A stretch of 64,000 bases of DNA from Helicobacter rodentium ATCC 700285 (GTDB lineage Bacteria > Campylobacterota > Campylobacteria > Campylobacterales > Helicobacteraceae): positions 95,921 through 159,920 of the forward strand of contig NZ_JHWC01000004.1 of assembly GCF_000687535.1 (NCBI RefSeq). Reading direction: 5' to 3'. The first letter of the stretch is position 1. The number at the start of each line of letters is the position of its first letter. Positions 35,437-45,736 of the stretch are shown in pieces. The notes under the pieces were generated by a model. The model ran no database searches and was not told the DNA's origin. It saw only the letters and a list, made by a program, of their open reading frames with translations. The translations under genes and the position numbers were made by a program.

Positions 35437-36198
35437 CTATTTGCTTTGCTCTTGTTGTGTAAGTAGTTTTTTGATTTCTACGATTCGTTTAGAATCACTT
35501 GGGTGAGTGGAGAAAAAATCAGAAGAGCTTTTCTCTCCATTATTAGACATTTTTTGCCAAAAGCTAATGGCGGCTTTTGGGTTGTAACCTGCTTTTTGCA
35601 TTAGAATAATCCCTGCTTTGTCTGCCTCTAACTCGTGAGAGCGACTAAAAGGTAACATAACGCCTACATTGCTCCCTACATTATAGGCTGTTCCTGCGAG
35701 TTTGGAGTATTCTGGAGCTGCAATGTCTAATATGGCACCCAAAATACCTCCTCCTACTTGTTGAATCGTCTGCATACTCGCCCTCTCTGCACCGTGTCTT
35801 AGGATTGTGTGAGCTATTTCGTGAGATAGCACTACAGCAAGTTCATCATCACTAGCCACTAAGGGCATAATTCCTGTATATACAAATACTTTGCCTCCGG
35901 GTAGGCAAAACGCATTGACTTGTTTGTCCTCTAAAAGATAGAATTCCCAAGAAAAATCGGGACGTTCCGCAACATTTGCGATTTTTTGTCCTACGCGTTG
36001 AACCATTTGGGCTTGTTTGTGGTTGTTGCTTAATTTAGATTGCTGCAAAACCTGTTTTGCACTTTGTTCTCCTAGTGCAATTTCCTCTTGCGTATTTAAA
36101 AGCATTAATTGCGAACGATTGGTAAGGGCTGTGGAGGAACAAGCACTAAAGGATATGCTTAAAATAAATGCAAATAGAGCAAATAAGAGATGCTTCAT
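35437..36198 (-). CDS. M48-family metalloprotease lipoprotein
   Basis: The 253-residue protein has a lipoprotein signal peptide (lipobox SFSAC, Cys at residue 20) and the zinc protease motif LSHEIAHTILRHGAE (about residues 124-138). The third ligand region HELEADKAG lies near residue 190. It resembles LoiP/YggG-type and BepA-like periplasmic proteases that act on outer-membrane or lipoprotein substrates. Monocistronic. A cytoplasmic-membrane member of the same clan, HtpX, is at 61.3 kb. Confidence 0.85.
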   Translation of the reverse strand: MKHLLFALFAFILSISFSACSSTALTNRSQLMLLNTQEEIALGEQSAKQVLQQSKLSNNHKQAQMVQRVGQKIANVAERPDFSWEFYLLEDKQVNAFCLPGGKVFVYTGIMPLVASDDELAVVLSHEIAHTILRHGAERASMQTIQQVGGGILGAILDIAAPEYSKLAGTAYNVGSNVGVMLPFSRSHELEADKAGIILMQKAGYNPKAAISFWQKMSNNGEKSSSDFFSTHPSDSKRIVEIKKLLTQQEQSK

Positions 36199-36345
36199 TT
36201 AAAAACTCCTTTGATGATTTTAGCAGCAGTCAATTTTTGAGATAAATTGTATAGAAATTTTACTGAAAACCAAAATAAAGCTATCAGTTTTATAGGAAAA
36301 AATGTTAAAATAATTTTTATTTTAAATTAGGAACAAGGGTGGAGT

Positions 36346-38343
36346 ATGCCAATTTTAAACAATCTTAAAGTGGGAACGAAATTGCTTTGCTTAATGCTAA
36401 TTCCTTTAGTTACTCTTATTATTTTCTCACTTGTTTTAATTAGTGAGCGTTATAAAATTGTACAAGAATCTTTGTTGTTAAAACACGGGGTTACTTTAGC
36501 AACTAAAATATCTCTTGTGATTCACGAATTACAAAAGGAGAGAGGTACTTCCGCCGGTTTTTTGGGTTCAAAAGGCAAAGACTTTGGGGAGGCTTTACAG
36601 AAGCAACGCAAATTAAGCGATGAGAAAATTAAAGAATTGCACGATTTTTTGCAGTCTTTTGACTTGCATTCTTATCCTCAAAATACACAAAATTCCTTAA
36701 AAACTTCTTTGAGCCAAATCAGCAAAATTAATGAGATTCGGCAGGGAGTGGATTCGTTAAATGTTAAGGTAGGGGATATTTTAAGCTATTATACCGGCAC
36801 TATTGCTCTAAATATCCAATCTATTGTTGAAATTATCAATATTAGCACAAACGATCAAATTACAAGAAGATTGGTCGCGTATGTTAATTTTTTAAACGCA
36901 AAAGAGAATGCTGGACAAGAGAGAGCAGTGCTTTCTAATACTTTTGGAGCAGATAAATTTGCCAATGGAATTTATAACCGCTTTATTGCTTTAATGATTG
37001 CTCAAAATATCTTTTTAGAGGATTTTAAACGTTATGCTAATTCTGATAACTATCAATACTATCTCAAAATAACTGAAGATAAGAGTTTTTCTGAAGTAGA
37101 GCGAATGAGAAAGATAGCAATGGAGCATTTTATAGATGGTGGATTTGGAGTAAAAGCAACCTATTGGTTTGAGACAATTACCCAAAAAATCAATTTATTA
37201 AAAAGCGTAGAAGATAAATTAGCACAAGGTTTGATAGAGAAAATTTCAAATATTGAAAGTGCGAGTTTGTTTAGTTTTTGGTTGATGCTTGGTGTGGCAG
37301 GTGTGGTGGTTATTGTTACTTTGGTAGTTGGTTATCTGATTGCGCATAGTATTACTTCTAGAATCCGTTTAATGAGGAAACATCTAATTGAATTAAAGAA
37401 CTCAAAGGATATTAGCAAAGATTTTACGATTGAGAAAAATTCTGATGAAATAGGTGTTATCAATCAGGCTATGAGCGATTTTCTTGAAGCTATCCGAGAA
37501 ATATTCTCTCAATTAGCTCCTCAAAGCAAACAGAATTTACAAACTTCAAAAAATTTGCTTGATAGTGCAAATCAAGTTTTAGTTCGCACACAGGAGGGAT
37601 TTGAATTATCCAATAAAACAGAAGCAACAGGGAAAGAAGTGGAAAAAGCATTGGAAGATAATATGCGCAAAACAGATACCACAATGCAAGATGTTCTTTT
37701 GGCAAAAGAGGAGTTAGATAAAGCATCTAATGCCATTTCTAGTTTTACTCAAAATATTGCACAAGATGCACAATCGCAAGAAGATTTAGTGCATAATGTT
37801 ACTTTGTTGGATAAAGAAGCTCAAAATATTAAAGGAATCTTAGGGGCTATTGATGATATAGCTTCTCAAACGAATCTCTTAGCACTAAATGCCGCGATTG
37901 AAGCCGCAAGAGCAGGGGAACACGGGAGAGGGTTTGCTGTAGTTGCCGATGAAGTGCGACAATTAGCTGAAAGAACGCAAAAATCCCTTAATGAAATTGA
38001 CGCTATTATCAACACGATTGTGCAATCCATCAATGGAGTAAATAGTAAAATTACGCAGAGCGCAAAAAGTTTTCACCATATTGTAGATGAGTCTCAAATG
38101 ATTCAGGAAATTATTTCTTCAGTAGTGGAAAAAATGGAAATTGTAAGCGTGTTAGCAAAAGAGAGCATTGATAGTTCTTTGACATTAAGCAAAGATGCAG
38201 GAATACTATTGGAGAACAATAAAACATTGAATCAAAATCTTCAGGAGATTGCTGGTGAAATGAATAGAATTTCATCGGTTTCTAATGAGCTAGAGAGTAG
38301 AGCAGTTGGAATGGAAAACAAAATTAATGAATTCAAATTTTAA
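36346..38343 (+). CDS. Methyl-accepting chemotaxis protein with a NIT sensing domain
   Basis: The 665-residue transducer has TM helices at about 11-30 and 307-328 bordering a periplasmic domain of helices that opens with [16 protein letters not shown] (about residues 64-79), the signature of NIT (nitrate/nitrite-sensing type) domains. A HAMP segment follows, then the MCP signalling tip with [20 protein letters not shown] and [18 protein letters not shown]. It ends without a CheR-binding pentapeptide. The ligand could be nitrate, nitrite or another anion and is not shown by sequence. Monocistronic. Confidence 0.9.
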   Translation: MPILNNLKVGTKLLCLMLIPLVTLIIFSLVLISERYKIVQESLLLKHGVTLATKISLVIHELQKERGTSAGFLGSKGKDFGEALQKQRKLSDEKIKELHDFLQSFDLHSYPQNTQNSLKTSLSQISKINEIRQGVDSLNVKVGDILSYYTGTIALNIQSIVEIINISTNDQITRRLVAYVNFLNAKENAGQERAVLSNTFGADKFANGIYNRFIALMIAQNIFLEDFKRYANSDNYQYYLKITEDKSFSEVERMRKIAMEHFIDGGFGVKATYWFETITQKINLLKSVEDKLAQGLIEKISNIESASLFSFWLMLGVAGVVVIVTLVVGYLIAHSITSRIRLMRKHLIELKNSKDISKDFTIEKNSDEIGVINQAMSDFLEAIREIFSQLAPQSKQNLQTSKNLLDSANQVLVRTQEGFELSNKTEATGKEVEKALEDNMRKTDTTMQDVLLAKEELDKASNAISSFTQNIAQDAQSQEDLVHNVTLLDKEAQNIKGILGAIDDIASQTNLLALNAAIEAARAGEHGRGFAVVADEVRQLAERTQKSLNEIDAIINTIVQSINGVNSKITQSAKSFHHIVDESQMIQEIISSVVEKMEIVSVLAKESIDSSLTLSKDAGILLENNKTLNQNLQEIAGEMNRISSVSNELESRAVGMENKINEFKF

Positions 38344-38401
38344 TTGTTTTATGGAATCCAATAAACAAGATAGAGTAGTTTAAGATTTAAGAGGGGTAGA
38401 T

Positions 38402-38908
38402 TTGAAAAATATTTTTGAAAAATTAATGTGGAATGCTCGGCTTTTTATTATTTTAGCCGTTATTTTATCTCTAGTTGGTTCTATTTTGCTTTTCATTGTT
38501 GCGAGTGTAGATATACTTAAAGCCGCAAAACAAACTTACCTTTACTATGCTGGTTTATTGGAAAGTGGAGTAGATATTCATAATGTTTTGCTTAACACCA
38601 TCATTATGGCTGTTGATTTATATCTTATTGCGGTTGTTTTGTTAATTTTTTCGTTCGGGCTTTATGAGCTATTTATTACAAAAATCCAAATCAAAGATGA
38701 AAGCGATTCGAAAGTATTAGAAATCCATACTTTAGACCAATTAAAGGATAAACTTGCAAAAGTGATTGTAATGGCTTTGATTGTAGCATTTTTCTCTAAA
38801 GTGCTGAATATGGGAATGAAAAGCACACAAGATATGCTGTTTTTTGCTATTTCTATTTTAGCACTTGCGATAGGATTGTATTTTTTACACAAAGATTCCA
38901 AACATTAA
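38402..38908 (+). CDS. YqhA-family (UPF0114) membrane protein
   Basis: The 168-residue integral membrane protein has about four hydrophobic segments and matches the UPF0114/YqhA plan with FEKLMWNARLFIILAVILSL at the N-terminus. Its function is unknown. A TTG start with GAGGGG upstream is used. It precedes lolA by 9 bp, so the two are probably cotranscribed. Confidence 0.8.
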   Translation: MKNIFEKLMWNARLFIILAVILSLVGSILLFIVASVDILKAAKQTYLYYAGLLESGVDIHNVLLNTIIMAVDLYLIAVVLLIFSFGLYELFITKIQIKDESDSKVLEIHTLDQLKDKLAKVIVMALIVAFFSKVLNMGMKSTQDMLFFAISILALAIGLYFLHKDSKH

Positions 38909-38917
38909 AGGTTTTTT

Positions 38918-39481
38918 ATGAATCAAACATTTTTGTGTCTTTTTAAGATTCTATTCAAAAGCGGAATCGCAATACTTTTTCTTAGCTGCTTTGGTTATGC
39001 GCAATCATTAAAGGATATAAAATCTTTTAGTGCGGATTTTACACAAACTCTATATTCCTTTGAAGAGAATGCACAAAATCAAATTGTCTATAAAGGGAAA
39101 ATCCAAGCACTTGCACCTGCAAGTGTGCGGTGGAGTTATGTCGTGCCGATTCCTAAAGAAATATTTATTGAGGAAGGAACAATGATTCTCTATGAGCCAA
39201 AGTTAGAACAAGCGATTTTTACACGATTGCAAGAAAATCTTGATTTGCTTACTTTGCTAAAAAATGCTAAAAAAATTACAGAGAATCATTATCAAGCAAA
39301 CATTTTAGAGCAAAAATATGATTTGCTTTTAGAAAATGGAATCCCAAAGCAAATTAGTTTTCAAGATACATTGGGTAATAAGATTGAAATTGTTTTTGAA
39401 AATGCAAAAGTCAATGTTGCAATAGATCCAAAGATTTTTGATTTTAATCCAACAAGCGAGATTGATATTATTTATAATTAG
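38918..39481 (+). CDS. lolA: Outer-membrane lipoprotein carrier LolA
   Basis: Periplasmic chaperone that carries lipoproteins from LolCDE to the outer membrane. The 187-residue protein has a signal peptide ending GYAQS, then the LolA signature FSADFTQTLYSF (about residues 34-45) and VRWSYVVP (about residues 69-76). Several lipoproteins encoded nearby (M48 protease, Pal) would be clients. It ends 11 bp before the frameshifted small membrane ORF. Confidence 0.88.
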   Translation: MNQTFLCLFKILFKSGIAILFLSCFGYAQSLKDIKSFSADFTQTLYSFEENAQNQIVYKGKIQALAPASVRWSYVVPIPKEIFIEEGTMILYEPKLEQAIFTRLQENLDLLTLLKNAKKITENHYQANILEQKYDLLLENGIPKQISFQDTLGNKIEIVFENAKVNVAIDPKIFDFNPTSEIDIIYN

Positions 39482-39492
39482 GGGCTTGAAAT

Positions 39493-39799
39493 ATGAAGTT
39501 ATTTAAAAAAAAATTTGTTCAATATTTGTTTAGTATGTTTGATTGTATTATTGATGGGTGTTGCACAAAATATTTCAAAACAGCTAGAAGATGCTGCTGA
39601 TGCCATAGAGGTTTGCCAAATATCAGAACGACAAGATTCTGTATCGGTAAAATGCACAGATTCGCAACAATTTCAGCTTGGTATATTACAATTATTCTTA
39701 GCAATTAAGAATATGGGAGTTTTATGGAGTTATTTACTTGTTGTTTTGTTGATAATTATCATTAAAATATTAAAAGATAATTTTACAATAAGATATTAA
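39493..39799 (+). CDS. Small membrane protein with a poly-A frameshift
   Basis: An ATG at 39493 starts MKLFKKK and then runs into a stretch of nine A residues; as read it continues out of frame and stops early. Losing one A would give MKLFKKNLFNICLVCLIVLLMG, joined to the long frame starting from TTG at 39515, with a second hydrophobic segment (LLVVLLIIIIKIL) and a cysteine pair between. About 101 residues would result. The run could cause phase variation, or 39515 may be a true TTG start, or the base count may be a sequencing error. No known function. Confidence 0.45.
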
Positions 39800-39886
39800 T
39801 TTTGAAAAGAATGTGTAAAAAAATAGCAGATTTGAAAATTTTATAAAAAATTTAAATATTTTTTACACTTTTTTAAAAAAGTTCGT

Positions 39887-39892
39887 TAAAAT
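39887..39892 (+). promoter_or_regulatory. Probable -10 box of gltA
   Basis: TAAAAT is 33 bp upstream of the ATG in a very AT-rich spacer with periodic A/T tracts; an AAGGAG Shine-Dalgarno follows. Confidence 0.4.
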
Positions 39893-39924
39893 AAACATAA
39901 CTTTAGAATTTTAAGGAGTTAAAT

Positions 39925-41208
39925 ATGGGAACTATAACATTAATCAACAATGAGACAGGAGAAAAGTTTGACTTTGATTTGATTGAATGTACGCGCGGTC
40001 CTAAGGCAGTGGATTTTAGTAAATTGTTTGAACGCACAAATATTTTTGCTTATGACCCGGGATATGGCTCAACAGCAGGTTGCGAATCCACGATTAGTTA
40101 TATAGATGGTAAAAATGGGCAACTACTCTACAAAGGAATCCCTGTGGAAGAGATTGTGGAGAAGTATAAATTTACAGATGTTGCAAAGTTGCTCATTACA
40201 GGGGAAGCACCCAAAAATGAGGAGGAATCCAAAGAATTTGATTTGGAATTGCGCCACCGCAGTTTTTTACACGAGGGTTTAATCAATATCTTTAGTGCAT
40301 TTCCCGATGGCGGACACCCTATGGCAAACCTTAGCTCTGCAGTTGCGGCACTTTCTACATTTCATTTTGACCATAAAGAAATGGAAGATGAGGGTGATTA
40401 TCAAACAATGGCACGCAGAATCATTGCGAAAATTACAACTTTAGTGGCGTTCTCTTATCGCAATTCTATTGGTGCGCCTTTCATTTATCCAGACATTAGT
40501 CGCAATTATGTAGAGAATTTTCTTTATATGTTGCGTGCATATCCGGGTGGGAGACTAAAATATACATTAAAGGGTGAGGAAGAGATTACACCTTTAGAAG
40601 TGGAAGCATTAGATAAAATCTTCATTTTACACGCAGACCACGGACAGAATGCTTCTACAACTACAGTGCGCAATGTCGCATCTACGGGTGTGCATCCTTA
40701 TGCGGCTATCTCTGCTGGGATTAATGCACTTTGGGGACCTGCACACGGAGGAGCTAACGAGAAAGTTTTGGTGCAGTTAGAGCAAATTGGTGATGTAAAA
40801 AATGTAGATAAGTTTGTTGCAAAGGCAAAAGATAAAAGCGATCCTTTTAGATTAATGGGCTTCGGACATCGTGTTTATAAGAGTTATGACCCACGCGCAA
40901 AGGCAATTAAAGCGTTAAAAGATGAACTAAACAAAAAGGGCATTAAAATGAATGCGCGTTTAAGCGAGATTGCGGAAAAGCTAGAAGAAGTCGCGCTTAG
41001 TGATGATTGTTTCAAAGAAAGAAATCTTTATCCCAATGTGGATTTTTATAGCGGAATCATTTTAACAGCACTTAAGATTCCTGTTCCTTTATTTACACCA
41101 ATGTTTGTAATTGGTAGAATGCCCGGCTGGTGTGCGCAAGTAATGGAGCATATGAAGAATCCATACGCAAGAATCACGCGTCCAAGACAAGTGTATTTGG
41201 GGAAATAG
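39925..41208 (+). CDS. gltA: Citrate synthase
   Basis: Type II hexameric citrate synthase of the TCA cycle. Catalytic residues lie in [15 protein letters not shown] (about residues 233-247), GPAHGGANE (about residues 273-281) and [14 protein letters not shown] (about residues 313-326). Length of 427 residues is normal. Strong AAGGAG site; monocistronic. Confidence 0.97.
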   Translation: MGTITLINNETGEKFDFDLIECTRGPKAVDFSKLFERTNIFAYDPGYGSTAGCESTISYIDGKNGQLLYKGIPVEEIVEKYKFTDVAKLLITGEAPKNEEESKEFDLELRHRSFLHEGLINIFSAFPDGGHPMANLSSAVAALSTFHFDHKEMEDEGDYQTMARRIIAKITTLVAFSYRNSIGAPFIYPDISRNYVENFLYMLRAYPGGRLKYTLKGEEEITPLEVEALDKIFILHADHGQNASTTTVRNVASTGVHPYAAISAGINALWGPAHGGANEKVLVQLEQIGDVKNVDKFVAKAKDKSDPFRLMGFGHRVYKSYDPRAKAIKALKDELNKKGIKMNARLSEIAEKLEEVALSDDCFKERNLYPNVDFYSGIILTALKIPVPLFTPMFVIGRMPGWCAQVMEHMKNPYARITRPRQVYLGK

Positions 41209-41279
41209 ATTTGGTAAGGGTTGTTTTATTTTTTGTTGGGTAGAATTGCCAACTTATTTTAAATGTATTAGGAAAATCA

Positions 41280-42632
41280 ATGCAAAATGTAAATTGGAAT
41301 CCAAAAAGTTGGCGAGATAGAATTGCCCTTCAGCAACCTGTTTATAAAAACCTCAAAGCCTTAGAGGAAGTTGAAAAAGAGCTAAGTAAATATCCTCCTT
41401 TGGTTTTTGCAGGAGAGGCAAGAAGTCTTAAAGCGCATTTGGCAAAAGTCTCCAAAGGCAAGGCATTTTTGCTTCAAGGGGGCGATTGCGCCGAGAGTTT
41501 TACAGACTTTAATGCTGTTAGGATTCGGGATTTATTTAAAGTTATTTTGCAAATGGCAGTTGTCCTAACCTATGCAGGGGCTTGTCCGATTGTGAAAGTC
41601 GGGAGACTTGCGGGGCAATTTGCTAAGCCGCGTTCAAGCGATACAGAAACGATTGGCGGGGTTACGCTACCTAGTTATCGTGGGGATATTATCAATGGAA
41701 TGGAGTTTAGCGCAGAGGCTAGGGAGGCTAATCCAAAAAGAATCCTACAAGCCTATCATCAATCTGCCGCGACATTGAATCTAATCCGCGCATTTGCACA
41801 AGGAGGATTGGCGGACTTAAATCAAGTGCAAAAATGGAATCTTGATTTTGTAGATGGTGCGCAAAGTGAGCGTTTTTCTGATATGGCAAGTAAGATTACA
41901 CAGGCTTTAGCTTTTATGCAAGCGTGCGGAATCACAGCAGAAAACACGCCCACTCTCCACGAAACAGAGTTTTTTACTTCTCACGAGGCTTTGTTGCTAA
42001 ACTATGAGGAAGCCCTCACGCGCAAAGATCATTTAACGGGTGATTGGTATGACTGCTCTGCGCATATGCTATGGATTGGTGAGAGAACGCGGAATCTTGA
42101 GGGTGCGCATTTGGAATTTTTGCGTGGCGTGGGCAATCCTTTGGGTGTCAAGATTGGACCAAATGCCACAAGAGAGGATATTTTAGGTATTTGCGACATT
42201 CTTAATCCACACAATGAAGCCGGGCGTTTGAATCTTATTGTGCGTATGGGTGCAAATGTGATTTTAGATAAGCTTCCAAAACTCCTAGAATCTGTAAAAA
42301 GTGAGAAAAGAGAGATTGTTTGGAGTATTGACCCAATGCACGGCAATACAACCAAAGCGAGCAGCGGCTACAAAACGCGTTCGTTTGATAGTATTTTAAA
42401 TGAAGTGAAAGCATTTTTTGAGATTCATAGAAGTGTTGGGACTTATGCGGGGGGTGTGCATTTGGAGATGACAGGCGAAGATGTAACTGAATGTGTGGGC
42501 GGAATGCAAGCTATTACAGAGGAAAATTTGGGTTGTAATTATAATACGCAATGCGACCCACGCTTAAATGCAAGTCAAGCAGTGGAGCTATCTTTTCTTA
42601 TTGCTGATGTTTTAAAGAATCGTAACTTATAG
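41280..42632 (+). CDS. Class II 3-deoxy-7-phosphoheptulonate (DAHP) synthase
   Basis: First step of aromatic amino acid synthesis, condensing PEP and erythrose-4-phosphate. The class II (plant-like) type is shown by the N-terminal [16 protein letters not shown] (Cys metal ligand, about residues 63-70), [13 protein letters not shown] and DPMHGNT motifs. At 450 residues it is full length. A hairpin terminator overlaps its stop. It feeds AroB at 11.8 kb. Confidence 0.95.
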   Translation: MQNVNWNPKSWRDRIALQQPVYKNLKALEEVEKELSKYPPLVFAGEARSLKAHLAKVSKGKAFLLQGGDCAESFTDFNAVRIRDLFKVILQMAVVLTYAGACPIVKVGRLAGQFAKPRSSDTETIGGVTLPSYRGDIINGMEFSAEAREANPKRILQAYHQSAATLNLIRAFAQGGLADLNQVQKWNLDFVDGAQSERFSDMASKITQALAFMQACGITAENTPTLHETEFFTSHEALLLNYEEALTRKDHLTGDWYDCSAHMLWIGERTRNLEGAHLEFLRGVGNPLGVKIGPNATREDILGICDILNPHNEAGRLNLIVRMGANVILDKLPKLLESVKSEKREIVWSIDPMHGNTTKASSGYKTRSFDSILNEVKAFFEIHRSVGTYAGGVHLEMTGEDVTECVGGMQAITEENLGCNYNTQCDPRLNASQAVELSFLIADVLKNRNL

Positions 42633-42654
42633 GTTGCGATTCCGCTTCTTTTTT
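42617..42654 (+). terminator. Rho-independent terminator of the DAHP synthase gene
   Basis: GAATCGTAAC (42617-42626), loop TTATAG, and GTTGCGATTC (42633-42642) form a 10-bp stem with one G-T pair, followed by a T-rich run. The left arm overlaps the last codons of the gene. Confidence 0.7.
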
Positions 42655-42800
42655 GTTTTGTTGTGTCAATTCTAAATTCTTAAAGTTTAAAACTGCTTTG
42701 GCAACATTGTCTAAGTGGCTAAAATTTGCAATTATTAAAAATTCCTTATTATTTTTTTAATTTTTTATAAAAATTTGTTTAAAAGTAGCTAAAACTATGC

Positions 42801-42806
42801 TACAAT
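42801..42806 (+). promoter_or_regulatory. Extended -10 box of the HsrA/CosR-like regulator gene
   Basis: TACAAT is preceded by TGC (extended -10) and lies 42 bp upstream of the ATG in a 215-bp spacer that otherwise holds no gene. Confidence 0.55.
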
Positions 42807-42847
42807 GCCATAATTTTTTAAATCAAAATATCAAATAAGGAAAAGGA

Positions 42848-43519
42848 ATGCGAATTTTAATCGTTGAAGATGAAATCAGTCTCAATAAGACAATCACAGA
42901 GGGCTTAAATGAATTTAATTATCAAACCGATGTGGCAGAAAATTTAAAAGACGGGGAATATTATATCAGCATTCGTAATTATGATTTAGTGCTTGCGGAT
43001 TGGATGTTGCCTGATGGTAGCGGACTTGAAATTATTAATCAAGTTAAAAACAAATCCCCTCGCACTGCTGTTGTAATCATTTCTGCAAGAGACGATGCGG
43101 AAAGTGAGGTGGAAGCATTAAGGGCGGGGGCAGATGACTTTTTGGCAAAACCATTTGATTTTAATGTATTGGTTGCAAGAATTGAAGCGCGTTTGCGGTT
43201 TGGTGGGACGAATCTCATTGAAATTGAGGATTTGGTGATTAATCCAGATGAGGAGAAAATCACTTATAAGGGGCAAGAGATTGAATTAAAAGGCAAACCT
43301 TTTGAAGTGCTAACACATCTTGCGCGTCATCGCGACCAGATTGTTTCAAAAGAGCAGTTGTTAGATGCTATTTGGGAGGAGCCAGAGCTTGTTACGCCCA
43401 ATGTAATTGAAGTTGCAATCAATCAGATTCGTCAAAAAATGGATAAACCTCTTAATATTGCTACGATTGAGACGGTTAGACGCAGAGGTTATAGGTTTTG
43501 TTATCCAAAAGGAGTATAA
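42848..43519 (+). CDS. hsrA: HsrA/CosR-type OmpR-family response regulator
   Basis: The 223-residue regulator has a receiver domain with acidic residues at positions 7-9, candidate phospho-acceptor Asp51 (LADWMLPDGS) and the conserved Lys at about 101, then a winged-helix domain. The DNA-binding part (KGKPFEVLTHLARHRDQIVS, about residues 145-164; RRRGYRFCYPK at the end) closely follows my memory of H. pylori HP1043 (HsrA) and C. jejuni Cj0355c (CosR), essential regulators of oxidative-stress and housekeeping genes. Those are orphans without a kinase; here a kinase overlaps it by 22 bp. The receiver keeps the usual phosphorylation residues, which HsrA lacks. Confidence 0.85.
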   Translation: MRILIVEDEISLNKTITEGLNEFNYQTDVAENLKDGEYYISIRNYDLVLADWMLPDGSGLEIINQVKNKSPRTAVVIISARDDAESEVEALRAGADDFLAKPFDFNVLVARIEARLRFGGTNLIEIEDLVINPDEEKITYKGQEIELKGKPFEVLTHLARHRDQIVSKEQLLDAIWEEPELVTPNVIEVAINQIRQKMDKPLNIATIETVRRRGYRFCYPKGV

Positions 43520-44793
43520 GAGGAGATTATACTAAGCAAATCACAATCTCTTTTATTGCTCTTTTGGCGATATTTTCTGCTATGCTATACGCCTATCTTT
43601 ATTTTGATACTTATGGTCGTATCAAGCATAGTCTCCAAGAGCGGTTGAATCATATTTTAAAAAATAATATCAGTTACCATGTCGGACAGAGTTTTTATAT
43701 TCAAAGTCCTAGTCCTCTTCAAAAAGATGTTTGGCTAATTGAGGTTTTAGACACAAAAACACACCAAAGCACTTATGTGAAGTCAAAATTTCAAAACAAT
43801 AGTGTCCATTATTCAATTCTTTCTCCTTATAAATTCAATAAAACACTTAAAATCACTAAGGACATTACGCAAGAGTTAAGGTTTTTAGATTCTGTTTTTA
43901 AGGGCATTGTTTTGATTGTCTTTTTTGCTTTCATCTTGATTCAGCTTTTTGCTCTTGCTTTTTCAAATATTCTTTACAAGCCCATACAAAAACTTTCAAT
44001 GACGCTTGGAAAGCTCAAAGAACACGATTTAGAGCTTCTTAATCTTCAAGATTTGCCTTTAGAGTTCCACCCCTTGGTATTCTCCATTAATAATCTTTTG
44101 GAGAGAATCAAGAATTATTTTGGGGGACAAAAACAATTATTCATTGGAATCGCACACGAGCTTAAAACGCCTTTGGCAGTTATTAAAACAAAATGTGAAG
44201 TAACACTTATTAAAGAAAGAGAAAAAGAAGTGTATATTAATGCCTTAAAAGAAAATATCCAAAGCATTAATGAAATGAATGCAATTATTAAAACATTGTT
44301 GGATTTAGGCAGACAAGAAAGTGCGCAATTTGAAAAATCTAGCCTTGTAGATGTTTGTAAGATTCTACAAAATATTGCGGATAATTTTCATATCCTTAGT
44401 AAAAAGGAAAAGAAGCAATTTATTTGCAGACTTCAAACCGATGAGCTTTTGATTAAAATTAAACCCACACTTCTTACACAGATTGTGCAAAATTTTTTAC
44501 AAAATGCTTTTAAATTTACTCCAACGGGCAAAAGTGTCTTGCTTACAAGTGAGGTTGTAAACCAAGAAATCCTCCGTATTGTTGTGATAGATGAGGGTTG
44601 TGGGATTGATTCAGAATTGGAGGATATTTATGCACCTTTTAAACGTTCGGGAAACAAGAGTGGAGCAGGACTTGGATTATTTCTTGCAAAGAACGCTGCT
44701 AATGCTCTAGGGGGAAGTATTTTATTGCAAAATCGTTTGGACACCAATGGGACGATTGCTACTTTTGAATTAAAAATTACAAATCTAAAATAA
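43498..44793 (+). CDS. Sensor histidine kinase overlapping the HsrA/CosR-like regulator
   Basis: The 431-residue kinase has TM helices at about 15-36 and 136-155 bordering a ~100-residue periplasmic sensor, a HAMP-like linker, the H-box IAHELKTPLAVI with His220, N-box NFLQNAFKF, and G boxes DEGCGID and GAGLGLFLAKNAA. All catalytic motifs look intact. The only available start is a TTG within the regulator gene (43498); a weak GAGG precedes it, so the exact start is uncertain. Overlap with the regulator argues that the two work together. The sensed signal is unknown. Confidence 0.85.
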   Translation: MLSKRSIRGDYTKQITISFIALLAIFSAMLYAYLYFDTYGRIKHSLQERLNHILKNNISYHVGQSFYIQSPSPLQKDVWLIEVLDTKTHQSTYVKSKFQNNSVHYSILSPYKFNKTLKITKDITQELRFLDSVFKGIVLIVFFAFILIQLFALAFSNILYKPIQKLSMTLGKLKEHDLELLNLQDLPLEFHPLVFSINNLLERIKNYFGGQKQLFIGIAHELKTPLAVIKTKCEVTLIKEREKEVYINALKENIQSINEMNAIIKTLLDLGRQESAQFEKSSLVDVCKILQNIADNFHILSKKEKKQFICRLQTDELLIKIKPTLLTQIVQNFLQNAFKFTPTGKSVLLTSEVVNQEILRIVVIDEGCGIDSELEDIYAPFKRSGNKSGAGLGLFLAKNAANALGGSILLQNRLDTNGTIATFELKITNLK

Positions 44794-44832
44794 GGAACGA
44801 AAATTGCTAAAACTTCTGCAAAAGGAGTTTTT

Positions 44833-45633
44833 ATGCGATGGATTTTTATTTTATGTGTTTTTGTTAGTTTTAATTTTGCGTTGCCACAAATAGAATTTAA
44901 AAATTCTTGCGTTCCTTTAGCGCAATTTTCCAAATCACAAAAAGAAGTCTTGTTGCGTTCTTATCTTGCTGGGAAAAACGAAGGATTTGGTCTCACTCTT
45001 GCGGCGATTGCTTGGCAAGAATCCTGTGCAGGTGAATACAAAATGAACTTTCAAGATCCAAGTGCAGGGAATTTTCACGCCTATATACCGGGCGTAATTA
45101 ATCGTTATCCAAAATTAAAACAAAACGGATTTACACAAAATATGGTAGGGGCAATGTTGGTTGAAAATGATCATTTTGCAGAACAAATAGCTATTACAGA
45201 GCTTAAATATTGGCAAAAAGAGCATAATGGGAATTGGCGGAACATTATTAAGTCTTATAATAAAGGTTATAGTTGGCAAAAAAGTGAGCAAGCGAATATA
45301 TTAGCCGAAAAATATTATCAAGAAGTCGCAATGCGCGTAAAACAATTAGAATCTTATTTTCAAAATAGGGAAGCACAAGAAATGCTATTAAAAATATCGC
45401 AAAATACTCCTAAATCTACTAAGCTTGAAAGCTTGAACAAAACACAAAAAATTAGCGAGGATTCCAACAAAATACCCACAAAAGAATCTCAAGATTATTA
45501 TGCTTATGGGGAAAATTCTATTGATTATGATTCCAAATTTTTGCCAATTTATCAGGTTGGCAATGAGTTTGCCACTCCTTTTAAAGCAAAAAAAACAATC
45601 ATAAAGGAATTTGATTTATTGGAAATTTATTGA
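44833..45633 (+). CDS. Secreted lysozyme-like protein
   Basis: The 266-residue protein has a short signal peptide (MRWIFILCVFVSFNFA) and a domain with the lytic-transglycosylase-type catalytic Glu in LAAIAWQESCAG (about residues 55-66), followed by NFHAYIPG and NIIKSYNKGYSW, which resemble SLT-fold motifs. The last ~90 residues are Ser/Lys-rich. It could cut or bind peptidoglycan in the periplasm, but the full set of transglycosylase motifs is not obvious. An AAGGAG site precedes the ATG. It follows the kinase by about 39 bp and may be cotranscribed. Confidence 0.6.
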   Translation: MRWIFILCVFVSFNFALPQIEFKNSCVPLAQFSKSQKEVLLRSYLAGKNEGFGLTLAAIAWQESCAGEYKMNFQDPSAGNFHAYIPGVINRYPKLKQNGFTQNMVGAMLVENDHFAEQIAITELKYWQKEHNGNWRNIIKSYNKGYSWQKSEQANILAEKYYQEVAMRVKQLESYFQNREAQEMLLKISQNTPKSTKLESLNKTQKISEDSNKIPTKESQDYYAYGENSIDYDSKFLPIYQVGNEFATPFKAKKTIIKEFDLLEIY

Positions 45634-45736
45634 TTGTGTTTGAAGTTTGTTTTGTGCAGACTAGGACAACCTATAAAAATTAAATAGAATTTTGTTATTA
45701 TCCAAAGAATCAAAGAAGTTTTCAAAAGGAATATTT

